Source: Polaribacter marinaquae (GTDB lineage Bacteria > Bacteroidota > Bacteroidia > Flavobacteriales > Flavobacteriaceae). From it: a DNA stretch of 64,000 nucleotides. Shown here one piece after another: positions 23,864 to 32,786 of this stretch. Made by a program: the position numbers and the translations under genes. The stretch spans positions 1,267,501-1,331,500 of the forward strand of contig NZ_CP150496.1 of the NCBI RefSeq assembly GCF_038019025.1, in the 5' to 3' direction. How positions within the stretch are numbered: the first letter of the stretch is position 1; each line of letters opens with the position of its first letter. The notes under the pieces are model-generated. The model saw only the letters and a program-made list of their open reading frames with translations. It did no database searches and had not been told where the DNA came from.

Positions 23864-25167
23864 TGAAAGAGAATATAAATATTTTTTGGTTTAGAAGAGA
23901 CTTAAGGCTAGACGACAATATTGGTTTCTACAATGCACTTAAAAGTGATTGCAAAGTGTTACCTATATTTATTTTTGATGAAAATATTTTATCTAAATTA
24001 CCTAAAGATGATGCTAGAGTAAGTTTTATATTTGAGACGCTACAAAAAATGCGAAAAGAATTGCAAGAAAACAATAACAGCAGTCTTGCAATATTTCATG
24101 GTAAACCTATAGATATTTATAAAGAATTAATAGACACTTATACCATAAATTCTGTTTTTACTAATAGAGATTACGAACCTTATGCCAACAAAAGAGATCA
24201 AGAAATTGAACAATTATTAAATGAAAATAATATAGAGTTTAAAACTTTTAAAGATCAAGTAATTTTCGAAAAAGATGAAGTTGTAAAGAAAGACGGTAAT
24301 CCTTATGTAGTTTACACACCTTTTATGAAAGTCTGGAAAGAAAAATTTAAGGAGTACAATCTAGACATTTATTATACAAATTCTTATCTAAATAATTTAG
24401 TTGAAAACAAAAGGTTACCAAACTTAAGCTTATCAGAATTAGGTTTTACAAAGTCTAAACAAAAAATTCAAGAATATACGGTAACACCAACTTTAATTCA
24501 AGAATACGAAGACACAAGAAACTTTCCTGCATTAGACAATACCTCTAAACTAGGTCCACATTTACGTTTTGGTACCGTTTCTGTTCGTAAAATGATAAAA
24601 AAAGCAACTTCAGAAAAAAATGAAATTTTTTGGCAAGAACTAATTTGGAGAGAATTTTTCATGCAAATACTATGGCATTTTCCAAAAACAGCAACTGCTT
24701 CATTTAAACAAAAATACGACAGAATTGAATGGAGAAATAATGAAGCGGAATTTCAAAAATGGTGTAAAGGAGAAACTGGTTATCCGCTTGTTGATGCTGG
24801 TATGAGACAGTTAAACGAAACTGGTTTTATGCACAACAGAATTAGAATGCTTGTTGGTAGCTTTTTATGCAAACACCTTTTAATAGATTGGCGATGGGGA
24901 GAAGCATACTTTGCAGAAAAATTGCACGATTATGAAATGGCGAGTAATATTGGTAATTGGCAATGGGTAGCAGGTTCTGGTGTAGATGCCGCACCATATT
25001 TTAGAATTTTTAATCCTACTACTCAAATTAAAAAATTTGATAAAGATTTAGAATATATTAAAAAGTGGGTGCCAGAATTTCAAGAACTAACTTACAGCAA
25101 AGAAATTGTAGATCATAAAGAAGCAAGAGAACGTTGTTTAAAAACCTACAAACAAGCATTAAATTAA
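23863..25167 (+). CDS. phr: Class I CPD photolyase
   Basis: This 434-aa enzyme begins INIFWFRRDLRLDDN and contains FFMQILWHFP, ETGYPLVDAGMRQLNETGFMHNR-type FAD-binding blocks (positions about 295-325) and WVAGSGVDAAPYFRIFNP. It repairs cyclobutane pyrimidine dimers using FADH and light, with a folate or deazaflavin antenna. It is the fourth photolyase-family gene in 10 kb and ends the second light-stress set, overlapping the SRPBCC gene by one base. Confidence 0.92.
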   Translation: MKENINIFWFRRDLRLDDNIGFYNALKSDCKVLPIFIFDENILSKLPKDDARVSFIFETLQKMRKELQENNNSSLAIFHGKPIDIYKELIDTYTINSVFTNRDYEPYANKRDQEIEQLLNENNIEFKTFKDQVIFEKDEVVKKDGNPYVVYTPFMKVWKEKFKEYNLDIYYTNSYLNNLVENKRLPNLSLSELGFTKSKQKIQEYTVTPTLIQEYEDTRNFPALDNTSKLGPHLRFGTVSVRKMIKKATSEKNEIFWQELIWREFFMQILWHFPKTATASFKQKYDRIEWRNNEAEFQKWCKGETGYPLVDAGMRQLNETGFMHNRIRMLVGSFLCKHLLIDWRWGEAYFAEKLHDYEMASNIGNWQWVAGSGVDAAPYFRIFNPTTQIKKFDKDLEYIKKWVPEFQELTYSKEIVDHKEARERCLKTYKQALN

Positions 25168-25230
25168 AATACTTTTATTTTTAATCGCTTAATTTTCATA
25201 CTTTTAAAGACAATCAAAAAAAACTAAAAT

Positions 25231-25593
25231 ATGAATACAAATGAAGTTGCACAAAAATGGAAACAAATGTGCGAGCAAGGTAAAAACTTAGAATGCATAA
25301 CAGAATTATATGCAGATAATGTTGTTAGTAAAGAAATGCCAGGTGTGCCACACGGAGAAATCGTTTCTGGAAAACAAAATGTAATGGAAAAAAGTAAACA
25401 ATGGTTAGAAGACGTAATAGAATTTCATTCTAATGAAATCTCTGAACCTGTAGTTGCTGACAAGCATTTTACAAGCAAAATGAACTTTGATGTAACATTT
25501 AAAAGCAGAGGAAGACAACAAATGGAAGAAGTTTGCGTTTTTGAAGTACAGGAGGGAAAAATTGTAAACGAACAATTTTTTTACTCTATGTAA
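25231..25593 (+). CDS. SnoaL-like/NTF2-fold protein
   Basis: This 120-aa protein has a cone-shaped NTF2-like fold inferred from ITELYADNVVSKE, SGKQNVMEKSKQWL and the strand FDVTFKSRG. These proteins bind or isomerise small molecules. No active-site set is certain. It follows phr after 63 bases and is closed by a terminator; whether it belongs to the operon is uncertain. Confidence 0.8.
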   Translation: MNTNEVAQKWKQMCEQGKNLECITELYADNVVSKEMPGVPHGEIVSGKQNVMEKSKQWLEDVIEFHSNEISEPVVADKHFTSKMNFDVTFKSRGRQQMEEVCVFEVQEGKIVNEQFFYSM

Positions 25594-25614
25594 TATTATT
25601 ATTTCTTGACTTAG

Positions 25615-25646
25615 AAAGCTTCAATTTTAATTGAAGCTTTTTTTTA
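25615..25646 (+). terminator. Intrinsic terminator
   Basis: AAAGCTTCAATT (25615-25626) and AATTGAAGCTTT (25629-25640) pair perfectly and are followed by a T-run. It ends the second light-stress set. Confidence 0.88.
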
Positions 25647-25714
25647 TAAAAAAAAGTGAAATTTATTTTGGCAGTTATTGTTTTTTGTATTTAATTTGCC
25701 ATCTCAAAATAAAA

Positions 25715-25788
25715 GCCGATGTAGCTCAGCTGGCTAGAGCAGCTGATTTGTAATCAGCAGGTCGTGGGTTCGAGTCCCTCCATTGGCT
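25715..25788 (+). tRNA. tRNA-Thr (anticodon TGT)
   Basis: The full cloverleaf is visible: acceptor stem GCCGATG with CATTGGC (one G-T pair), D arm, anticodon stem CTGAT/ATCAG around TTTGTAA (anticodon TGT), variable loop, and T arm GTGGG/TCCCTC-side with TTCGAGT. CCA is not encoded. A promoter-like TTAATTTG lies about 20 bases upstream. Confidence 0.95.
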
Positions 25789-25799
25789 CAATATTTTAT

Positions 25800-25834
25800 A
25801 AAGTCTCAAAATTCATTTTTTGAGACTTTTTTTA
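25800..25834 (+). terminator. Intrinsic terminator after tRNA-Thr
   Basis: AAAGTCTCAAAA pairs with TTTTTGAGACTTT around a short loop, followed by a T-run. Confidence 0.85.
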
Positions 25835-25847
25835 TGCCTAAAACCAT

Positions 25848-25869
25848 GTTAAACAACTAATTGTTTAAC
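25848..25869. repeat. 22-bp palindromic inverted repeat
   Basis: GTTAAACAA and TTGTTTAAC are perfect 9-bp arms around CTAA. The half-sites are those of the operators at 11012 and 19558 but in the opposite relative orientation. It lies about 160 bases upstream of udk, with no clear promoter overlap. Confidence 0.5.
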
Positions 25870-26030
25870 AATTAATAGTTTTAGTTTTAAATTGAATTAC
25901 TTATCCATAGTAAAAACTAGCGTTAAACTATTTTTTGATTCTGAAAAACAAGCCACATAACTTATAAATTTATATATTTATAATATCTTTACAGCTTTAA
26001 GTAAATATTTTATCAAAATCATAATTTTTT

Positions 26031-26636
26031 ATGCTAATTATAGGAATTGCAGGTGGAACTGGAAGTGGAAAAACTACAGTTGTAAATCAAATTATAAAAC
26101 AATTACCAACAGATGAAGTTTGTGTAATCTCTCAAGATTCATATTACAATGCAACAGACAATTTACCTTACGAAGAAAGAACTAAGATAAATTTCGATCA
26201 CCCAAGAGCTATCGATTTTGAATTGATAAAAAAACATTTAAAAGCTTTAAAATCTGGTAAAACAATTAACCAGCCAGTTTACTCTTTTGTTACGCATAAT
26301 AGAACTAAAGACACAATTAAAACACACCCAAGAAAAGTAGTTATTGTAGAAGGAATTCTAATTTTTAATAACAAAGAATTAAGAGATTTATTTGATATTA
26401 AAATTTTTGTGCATGCAGAAACAGATGAACGCCTAATTAGACGTTTAAAAAGAGATATTACAGAAAGAGGAAGAGATATGGATGAAGTGTTAACCAGATA
26501 TCAAACAACACTTAAGCCAATGCATCAACAATTTATAGAACCTACAAAAAACTTTGCAGATTTAATTATACCTAATGATAGGTTTAATAATGTAGCTATC
26601 GATATTGTTAGAACCGTAATAAACGAACGTTTGTAA
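26031..26636 (+). CDS. udk: Uridine kinase
   Basis: This 201-aa enzyme phosphorylates uridine and cytidine in pyrimidine salvage. GIAGGTGSGKTTV (residues 5-17) is the P-loop, followed by SQDSYYNATDNLPYEERTKI and FDHPRAIDF, and later RLIRRLKRDITERGRDM. Its length is normal. It starts a run of closely spaced genes with the FtsB/DivIC-like gene two bases away. Confidence 0.95.
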   Translation: MLIIGIAGGTGSGKTTVVNQIIKQLPTDEVCVISQDSYYNATDNLPYEERTKINFDHPRAIDFELIKKHLKALKSGKTINQPVYSFVTHNRTKDTIKTHPRKVVIVEGILIFNNKELRDLFDIKIFVHAETDERLIRRLKRDITERGRDMDEVLTRYQTTLKPMHQQFIEPTKNFADLIIPNDRFNNVAIDIVRTVINERL

Positions 26637-26638
26637 AA

Positions 26639-26953
26639 ATGTCTCTAAAAAAGATTAAAGAAAATAAAGCTTTTAAATTTTTGACAAATAGTTTTGTCTT
26701 AATTTTTATTCCGTTTTTAATATGGATGTTATTTTTTGATGAAAACTCGTATTTGGTTCACAGAAAATTTAATCAAGAAATTAAAGATTTAGAAAGCACT
26801 ATCTCTTTTTACAAAATAAAAATTGCTGAAGACAAAGCGACCATTAAAAAACTCGGAGATTCGTTACAATTAGAACGTTTTGCAAGAGAAAAATATCTTA
26901 TGAAAAAAGAAAATGAAGATATTTATATAATTGAATTTGATACCATAAAATAG
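26639..26953 (+). CDS. FtsB/DivIC septum formation initiator-family protein
   Basis: This 104-aa protein has one N-terminal membrane helix (about residues 17-30) and a following coiled coil (FNQEIKDLESTISFYKIKI), then RFAREKYLMKKENEDIYIIE, the family signature. It belongs to the divisome and is probably involved in septum assembly. It lies directly between udk and the methylmalonyl-CoA mutase genes, a common flavobacterial order. Confidence 0.88.
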   Translation: MSLKKIKENKAFKFLTNSFVLIFIPFLIWMLFFDENSYLVHRKFNQEIKDLESTISFYKIKIAEDKATIKKLGDSLQLERFAREKYLMKKENEDIYIIEFDTIK

Positions 26954-26954
26954 C

Positions 26955-28319
26955 ATGAGTAAATTTTTGTTTAGTGAATTCGAAGAAACATCTCCTTCTG
27001 CTTGGAAACAAAAAATTCAAGTAGATTTAAAAGGTGCAGATTATAATGACACCTTACTTTACACTACCAACGAAGGCATAACTGTAAAACCTTTTTACAC
27101 AAAAGAAGATAGAACAAACCTTAAAGTTGCTGCAACACAAAAAGCTTCTTACAACATATGCCAAACAATACTAATTGTAGACGATAAAGAAGCAAACGAT
27201 TTAGCTATTGACGCTTTAAAAAGAGGTGCTAATTCAATTCAATTTATTGCTCACAAAAGATTTGATTACAAAACAGTATTAAATCAAATTAATTTTAATG
27301 AGAGCATTGTTTACTTTAAAGTTATTTTTTTAGATGCAGATTTTATTATAGAAATTGATAAATTCATCAACCATAAAAATTGTTTTTTTCAAATTGATAT
27401 TTTAGGAAATCTAGCTGAAGCTGGTAATTGGTATATCAGTTTAAAAGAAGATGCTCAAAAAATAGAAGACATTATAGCAACTGTAGATAATTCTATTTCA
27501 ATTTCTGGTGATTTATACGAAAACGCAGGTGCAAACATTGTACAACAACTTGCATATATGTTAGCACACGCCACAGAATACATTCATGTTTTTGGCGATA
27601 AAGTTGCTAGCAAATTACATTTCGAAATTTCCGTTGGTACAAACTATTTTCATGAAATTGCTAAACTTAGAGCATTTAAACTTCTATGGAAATCGTTATT
27701 AACTCAATTTAAATTAGAGGAAAAAGAAGCTCATATTTTTGCAAAACCAACTTTACGAAACAAAACAATTTACGATTACAATGTAAATATGCTTAGAACA
27801 ACTTCTGAGTGTATGAGTGCTATTTTAGGTGGTGCAACTACAATTTCTAATGTTTCTTATGATGAAATTTTTGCTGTTAAAAATGAATTCGGAGAACGAG
27901 TTTCTAGAAATCAATTGTTAATTCTTAAAGAAGAAAGTGGTTTTGAAAACGCTAATGATTTTGCTAACGGAAGTTACTATATCGATTCTTTAACAGAACA
28001 AATGGCAGAAAAAGCCTTGGCTATTTTTAAACAAATAGAAAAAGGTGGTGGATTTTTAAAACAATTAAAAGAAGGTGTTATCCAAAGAAAGTTAAAAGAA
28101 AGCGCTTCTAAAGAAGAAACTCAATTTTTAAATAATGAATTGATTTTATTAGGAACTAATTTGCAACCAAATAAAGACAATTTAATGCATGATAAACTAG
28201 TTTTAGATCCTTTTTTAAAACAACGAAATATCAAAACTTTATTTCCGCCAATTAATAGAAAAAGGCTTTCAGAAAAACTAGAACAACAAAGACTTAAAGA
28301 AGAAAAAGAAGGTGAATAA
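26955..28319 (+). CDS. mutA: Methylmalonyl-CoA mutase small subunit
   Basis: This 454-aa protein has the TIM-barrel domain of the mutase small chain (WKQKIQVDLKGADYNDTL at the start; LRTTSECMSAILGGATTI). It lacks the catalytic and cobalamin-binding features of the large chain and probably stabilises it. The complex interconverts succinyl-CoA and methylmalonyl-CoA in propionate metabolism. It overlaps the small membrane-protein gene by eight bases. Confidence 0.92.
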   Translation: MSKFLFSEFEETSPSAWKQKIQVDLKGADYNDTLLYTTNEGITVKPFYTKEDRTNLKVAATQKASYNICQTILIVDDKEANDLAIDALKRGANSIQFIAHKRFDYKTVLNQINFNESIVYFKVIFLDADFIIEIDKFINHKNCFFQIDILGNLAEAGNWYISLKEDAQKIEDIIATVDNSISISGDLYENAGANIVQQLAYMLAHATEYIHVFGDKVASKLHFEISVGTNYFHEIAKLRAFKLLWKSLLTQFKLEEKEAHIFAKPTLRNKTIYDYNVNMLRTTSECMSAILGGATTISNVSYDEIFAVKNEFGERVSRNQLLILKEESGFENANDFANGSYYIDSLTEQMAEKALAIFKQIEKGGGFLKQLKEGVIQRKLKESASKEETQFLNNELILLGTNLQPNKDNLMHDKLVLDPFLKQRNIKTLFPPINRKRLSEKLEQQRLKEEKEGE

Positions 28320-28632
28320 GAATAGCGAAATTTTAGAATATCAAAAAGAGCAAAAACTTCTAAAAAAAGAGGTTGAACAAATAAAAAAGACAGTTCCTTT
28401 TTATTTGGTATCAGTAATATTTGTAATGTTTTTAATATTTTTTTTATTAGAATCTAAAGTGTACAGCTTTTTTGGTGGTATTAAAAATTTTATAATTTTC
28501 TGTATTATTTTAACTATAAGCATTTGTGTTTCTTACGTTTATTTAAGTATTAAAAAAGTAAAGCGAAAAGAAAAATTATCAAAAAATATAGGTTCGAAAA
28601 TATATAATTTAATGAAATTAGAAGATGAGTAG
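28312..28632 (+). CDS. Small two-helix membrane protein between mutA and mutB
   Basis: This 106-aa product, starting at a GTG inside the end of mutA, has a charged coiled-coil-like N-terminus ([18 protein letters not shown]), two membrane helices (about residues 30-46 and 53-77) and a basic end. It overlaps mutB by eight bases. No family is recognised. The conserved overlaps with both mutase genes point to coupled translation; a role in anchoring or cobalamin-related maturation is guesswork. Confidence 0.7.
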   Translation: MNKNSEILEYQKEQKLLKKEVEQIKKTVPFYLVSVIFVMFLIFFLLESKVYSFFGGIKNFIIFCIILTISICVSYVYLSIKKVKRKEKLSKNIGSKIYNLMKLEDE

Positions 28633-30688
28633 AAAATCTGTAGAAAATATATCATTATTAAAAGATAATAATCTTAAAGAGAAAAGTTTTAAACACGAAA
28701 ACTTTGTAGCTGGTATTGCACCAAATTTAAGAGGTCCTTATTCTACAATGTACGTTAGAAGACCCTGGACAATTAGACAATACGCAGGGTTTTCTACTGC
28801 AGAAGAAAGCAATGCATTTTATAGAAGAAATCTAAAAGCAGGTCAAAAAGGATTGTCTGTTGCATTTGATTTGGCAACTCACAGAGGCTATGATTCAGAT
28901 CACGAACGAGTTCAAGGAGACGTGGGTAAAGCTGGTGTTGCAATTGACTCTGTAGAAGACATGAAAGTTTTATTCGATCAGATTCCATTAGATAAGATGT
29001 CTGTTTCTATGACTATGAATGGTGCTGTATTACCAATTTTAGCATTTTATATTGTCGCTGCAGAAGAACAAGGAGTTTCGTTAGACAAACTCTCTGGAAC
29101 AATCCAGAATGATATTTTAAAGGAGTTTATGGTAAGAAATACCTACATCTACCCTCCTTCTCCATCCATGAAAATTATTGCTGATATTTTTAAATACACC
29201 AGTAATAATATGCCAAAATTTAATTCTATTTCTATTTCTGGTTATCACATGCAAGAAGCCGGTGCAACTGCAGAAATTGAATTGGCTTATACATTAGCAG
29301 ATGGTTTAGAATATATTAGAAAAGGAATTGATGCTGGTATGGATATTGATTTATTTGCACCAAGATTATCTTTCTTTTGGGCTATTGGCATGGATCATTT
29401 TACAGAAATAGCTAAATTAAGAGCAGCTAGAATGTTGTGGGCAAAAATTGTAAAACAATTCAATCCTAAAAATCCAAAATCTTTAGCATTAAGAACTCAT
29501 TGCCAAACAAGTGGTTGGTCTTTAACAGAACAAGATCCTTTTAACAATGTTGCTAGAACTACCATAGAGGCTATGGCTGCAGCATTTGGAGGCACACAAA
29601 GTTTACATACAAATGCTTTGGATGAAGCCATTGCTTTACCAACAGATTTTTCTGCTAGAATTGCTAGAAATACTCAAATATACCTTCAGCAAGAAACTCA
29701 TATTACTAAAACAGTAGATCCTTGGGCAGGTAGTTATTACGTAGAAGAGTTAACCGAAGAAATAGCAAACAAAGCTTGGGCACTTATACAAGAAGTAGAA
29801 GAACTAGGCGGAATGACAAAAGCTATTGAAAAAGGAATTCCGAAAATGAGGATTGAAGAAGCTGCTGCAAAAAAGCAAGCTAAGATAGATAGCGGACAAG
29901 ATGTAATTGTTGGGGTAAACAAGTACAAGTTAGCGCAAGAAGATCCTCTGCATATTTTAGAGGTAGATAATGAAGCTGTTCGTAACTCTCAAATAGAAAG
30001 ATTAAATAAACTAAAAACAGATAGAAATAATGATGCCGTTAAATCTTCGCTTTCAGATTTAACAAGTGCTGCAAAATCTGGTAACGAAAACTTATTAGAT
30101 TTAGCGGTAAAGGCTGCTAAAAACAGAGCTACTTTAGGTGAAATATCTGATGCTTTAGAAGAAGAATTCGGAAGACATAAAGCAGTTCATAAAACAATTT
30201 CTGGTGTGTATAGTAAAGAAATTAAAGAAGACAAAGTATTTAAAGAAGCTAAAGAGTTAGCAGATAAATTTGCAGAACTAGAAGGCAGAAGACCAAGAAT
30301 AATGATTGCTAAATTGGGGCAAGATGGCCACGATAGAGGAGCAAAAGTTGTTGCTACTGGTTATGCAGATTTAGGTTTTGATGTAGATATTGGTCCTTTA
30401 TTTCAAACACCAAAAGAGGCAACTAAACAAGCTGTAGAAAATGATGTACATATTTTAGGAATATCTTCTTTGGCAGCAGGACACAAAACTTTGGTGCCGC
30501 AAGTAATTGCAGAATTAAAAGCATATGAAAGAGAAGATATAATGGTAATTGTTGGTGGTGTTATTCCTGCACAAGATTATCAATATTTATTTGATGCAGG
30601 CGCTGTTGGGGTTTTTGGCCCAGGAACTAAAATTGCACAAGCAGCAATAGATATGTTAACCATATTAATAGATAGTATTTCTGAATAA
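28625..30688 (+). CDS. mutB: Methylmalonyl-CoA mutase large (catalytic) subunit
   Basis: This 687-aa protein has the catalytic barrel ([20 protein letters not shown], then [20 protein letters not shown]) and a C-terminal cobalamin-binding domain, with [20 protein letters not shown] giving the DxHxxG motif that binds B12 and later GGVIPAQDY. It is somewhat shorter than typical enzymes at the N-terminus. It acts with mutA in propionate and succinate metabolism, and a terminator follows. Confidence 0.95.
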   Translation: MSRKSVENISLLKDNNLKEKSFKHENFVAGIAPNLRGPYSTMYVRRPWTIRQYAGFSTAEESNAFYRRNLKAGQKGLSVAFDLATHRGYDSDHERVQGDVGKAGVAIDSVEDMKVLFDQIPLDKMSVSMTMNGAVLPILAFYIVAAEEQGVSLDKLSGTIQNDILKEFMVRNTYIYPPSPSMKIIADIFKYTSNNMPKFNSISISGYHMQEAGATAEIELAYTLADGLEYIRKGIDAGMDIDLFAPRLSFFWAIGMDHFTEIAKLRAARMLWAKIVKQFNPKNPKSLALRTHCQTSGWSLTEQDPFNNVARTTIEAMAAAFGGTQSLHTNALDEAIALPTDFSARIARNTQIYLQQETHITKTVDPWAGSYYVEELTEEIANKAWALIQEVEELGGMTKAIEKGIPKMRIEEAAAKKQAKIDSGQDVIVGVNKYKLAQEDPLHILEVDNEAVRNSQIERLNKLKTDRNNDAVKSSLSDLTSAAKSGNENLLDLAVKAAKNRATLGEISDALEEEFGRHKAVHKTISGVYSKEIKEDKVFKEAKELADKFAELEGRRPRIMIAKLGQDGHDRGAKVVATGYADLGFDVDIGPLFQTPKEATKQAVENDVHILGISSLAAGHKTLVPQVIAELKAYEREDIMVIVGGVIPAQDYQYLFDAGAVGVFGPGTKIAQAAIDMLTILIDSISE

Positions 30689-30690
30689 TT

Positions 30691-30723
30691 AAAAAAAAGC
30701 AACTTTAAAAAGTTGCTTTTTTT
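30691..30723. terminator. Intrinsic terminator after mutB
   Basis: AAAAGCAACTTT and AAAGTTGCTTTT pair around a short A-rich loop with flanking A and T runs, so it can serve both mutB and the convergent gene at 30733. Confidence 0.88.
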
Positions 30724-30732
30724 ATTCTTCAT

Positions 30733-31071
30733 CTATTTCTTAAACATAATGTTTTCTGATTCAGAAAAATTCTCATCAGGAATTTTATTAAAAAACTCTA
30801 ATGTCTCTGTTTCGTTTGTATTACCATACGGAACCAAAATTGTTCCTTTAGTATCGTCTTTCGTTTCAATTACATATAGTATAGACATATCAGACGGATT
30901 ACTATAACCTTCGTATCTGTGTTTAGCCACAACCTTAATTCCGTTTGGTGTAAACCTCATGTCAGATCCGTTTTCAATCAACATATTTCCGTCTACTCTG
31001 TAACTATTTGTATAGCCTTCGTTTTCATATTTTTTAATGAAATCTAATTCGTTTGTTCCTTCGTTATTCAT
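30733..31071 (-). CDS. Small protein resembling those labelled 'phosphoribosylpyrophosphate synthetase'
   Basis: This 112-aa protein has KHRYEGYSNPSDMSILYVIE and KGTILVPYGN. These blocks recall a small Bacteroidota family often carrying the misleading label phosphoribosylpyrophosphate synthetase; it lacks any PRPP-synthetase motif. No signal peptide or membrane segment is present. Its function is unknown. The gene is alone on the minus strand, convergent with mutB. Confidence 0.6.
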   Translation of the reverse strand: MNNEGTNELDFIKKYENEGYTNSYRVDGNMLIENGSDMRFTPNGIKVVAKHRYEGYSNPSDMSILYVIETKDDTKGTILVPYGNTNETETLEFFNKIPDENFSESENIMFKK

Positions 31072-31222
31072 AATGTAGATTTTTAATTTTTACTAAATTA
31101 GAAACATTCTTAAATTTTGAATATCGCAATCCATATAAAAATTAACGCAAACAAAACTTCTATTTTTTTTGATAGAGTTAATTTTAAATCGATTAACGAC
31201 AACATTACAGCCTGTATTCGAT

Positions 31223-31230
31223 TAAATTTG
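31223..31230 (+). promoter_or_regulatory. Promoter -7 element
   Basis: TAAATTTG matches TAnnTTTG exactly and lies 17 bases before the ATG of the GH3 gene. Confidence 0.6.
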
Positions 31231-31247
31231 TGTAAAACAATTCAACC

Positions 31248-32780
31248 ATGGCTATTTTAGGAAATATTATTAAAGGAATTATCAGTTTAACTGATACACT
31301 TTCTACCGAAACAAATCATATAGAAAATCAGAAAGAAATATTAAATAAATTATTAGAAACTGCTAAAGAAACACAATTTGGAAAGCATTATAATTTTGAA
31401 GAAATTTTAAATTCTGATAATACTCAAGAAGCATTTCGTAAAGAAGTACCTTATTTTGATTACAATTCTTTACATAAAAATTGGTGGTATAAAATTCATG
31501 AAGGTGAAGAAGATGTAACTTGGACAGGTTCACCCTCCTATTTTGCATTAAGCTCTGGTACAACAGGTAAAACAAGTAAGAGAATTCCTGTAACCGATGA
31601 TATGATTTCTGCTATTAGAAGCTCTGGAATAAAACAAGTTACCTCTCTTAACAACTTCGAATTACCCGCAGATTTTTTCGAAAAAGACATTATGATGTTA
31701 GGTAGTTCTACAGATTTAGCTGAAAAGGACGATCATTTAGAAGGAGAAATTAGCGGAATTAGTGCAAGTAATATTCCGTTTTGGTTTAAAGGATATTATA
31801 AACCCGGAGAAGAAATTGCTAAAATAGAAGACTGGGACGAGCGTGTAAATCATATAGCAGAAAATGCAAAATCTTGGGATATTGGCGCTTTAAGTGGTAT
31901 TCCGGCATGGATTGAATTAATGTTACAAAAAGTGATCGAACATCATAATTTAGAAAATATTCATGAAATATGGCCAAACTTAAAGGTTTACACATCAGGA
32001 GGTGTTGCTTTTGGTCCTTATGAGAAAAGTTTTAAAGCATTATTAGGAAAACCGGTAACTGTAATTGATACATATTTAGCATCCGAAGGTTATATTGCAA
32101 CACAAACAAGACCAGAAACAGATGCAATGCAATTAAATACAGAAAATGGTATTTATTTTGAATTTGTGCCTATGAATCCTGATTATATAAACGAAGATGG
32201 TTCTTTAAAGCAAAATGCACCTTCGGTTAGTTTAGATAATGTAGTTTTAAATCAAGATTATATCTTAATAATTAGCACCGTTAGTGGCGCTTGGCGATAT
32301 TTAATTGGTGATACAATCGAATTTAAAGATGTAGAAAAAGCTGAAATTAAAATTACGGGTAGAACAAAATTCTTTTTAAATACAGTAGGTTCTCAATTAT
32401 CTGTTAATAAAATGGATGATGCTATTCAATATTTAGAAGAAAAATTTGCTACTCAAATAACCGAATATACTATTTGTGCAAAAAGATTTGAAGATGGCGA
32501 GTTTTATCATTCTTGGTATTTAGGAACAGAATTGAAAGAAGATAATTCTAAAATTGTTGATGAATTAGATAACTATTTAAAAGGAGCTAATAAAAATTAC
32601 AAAGTAGCTAGAAGCAAAGCTTTAAAAGGAGTTAAAGTAAACATCATTCCGGTAGAAAAATTTTATGACTGGAATGATAACAATAAGAAGAAAGGCGGAC
32701 AAGTAAAGATGGAACGCGTTATGAAAGAATCTAAATTTGCAGAATGGGAACGTTTTGTAAATAACAACGATCTTAAATAA
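31248..32780 (+). CDS. GH3 family acyl-adenylate/amidosynthetase-like protein
   Basis: This 510-aa protein has GH3-type nucleotide-binding blocks: SYFALSSGTTGKTSKRIPVT (about residues 102-121), YTSGGVAFGPYEKSF and YLIGDTIEFKD. Plant GH3 enzymes attach amino acids to hormones; bacterial members have unknown substrates. The AMP-forming motif is complete. It is followed six bases later by an aldehyde dehydrogenase gene. Confidence 0.9.
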   Translation: MAILGNIIKGIISLTDTLSTETNHIENQKEILNKLLETAKETQFGKHYNFEEILNSDNTQEAFRKEVPYFDYNSLHKNWWYKIHEGEEDVTWTGSPSYFALSSGTTGKTSKRIPVTDDMISAIRSSGIKQVTSLNNFELPADFFEKDIMMLGSSTDLAEKDDHLEGEISGISASNIPFWFKGYYKPGEEIAKIEDWDERVNHIAENAKSWDIGALSGIPAWIELMLQKVIEHHNLENIHEIWPNLKVYTSGGVAFGPYEKSFKALLGKPVTVIDTYLASEGYIATQTRPETDAMQLNTENGIYFEFVPMNPDYINEDGSLKQNAPSVSLDNVVLNQDYILIISTVSGAWRYLIGDTIEFKDVEKAEIKITGRTKFFLNTVGSQLSVNKMDDAIQYLEEKFATQITEYTICAKRFEDGEFYHSWYLGTELKEDNSKIVDELDNYLKGANKNYKVARSKALKGVKVNIIPVEKFYDWNDNNKKKGGQVKMERVMKESKFAEWERFVNNNDLK

Positions 32781-32786
32781 TTAATT

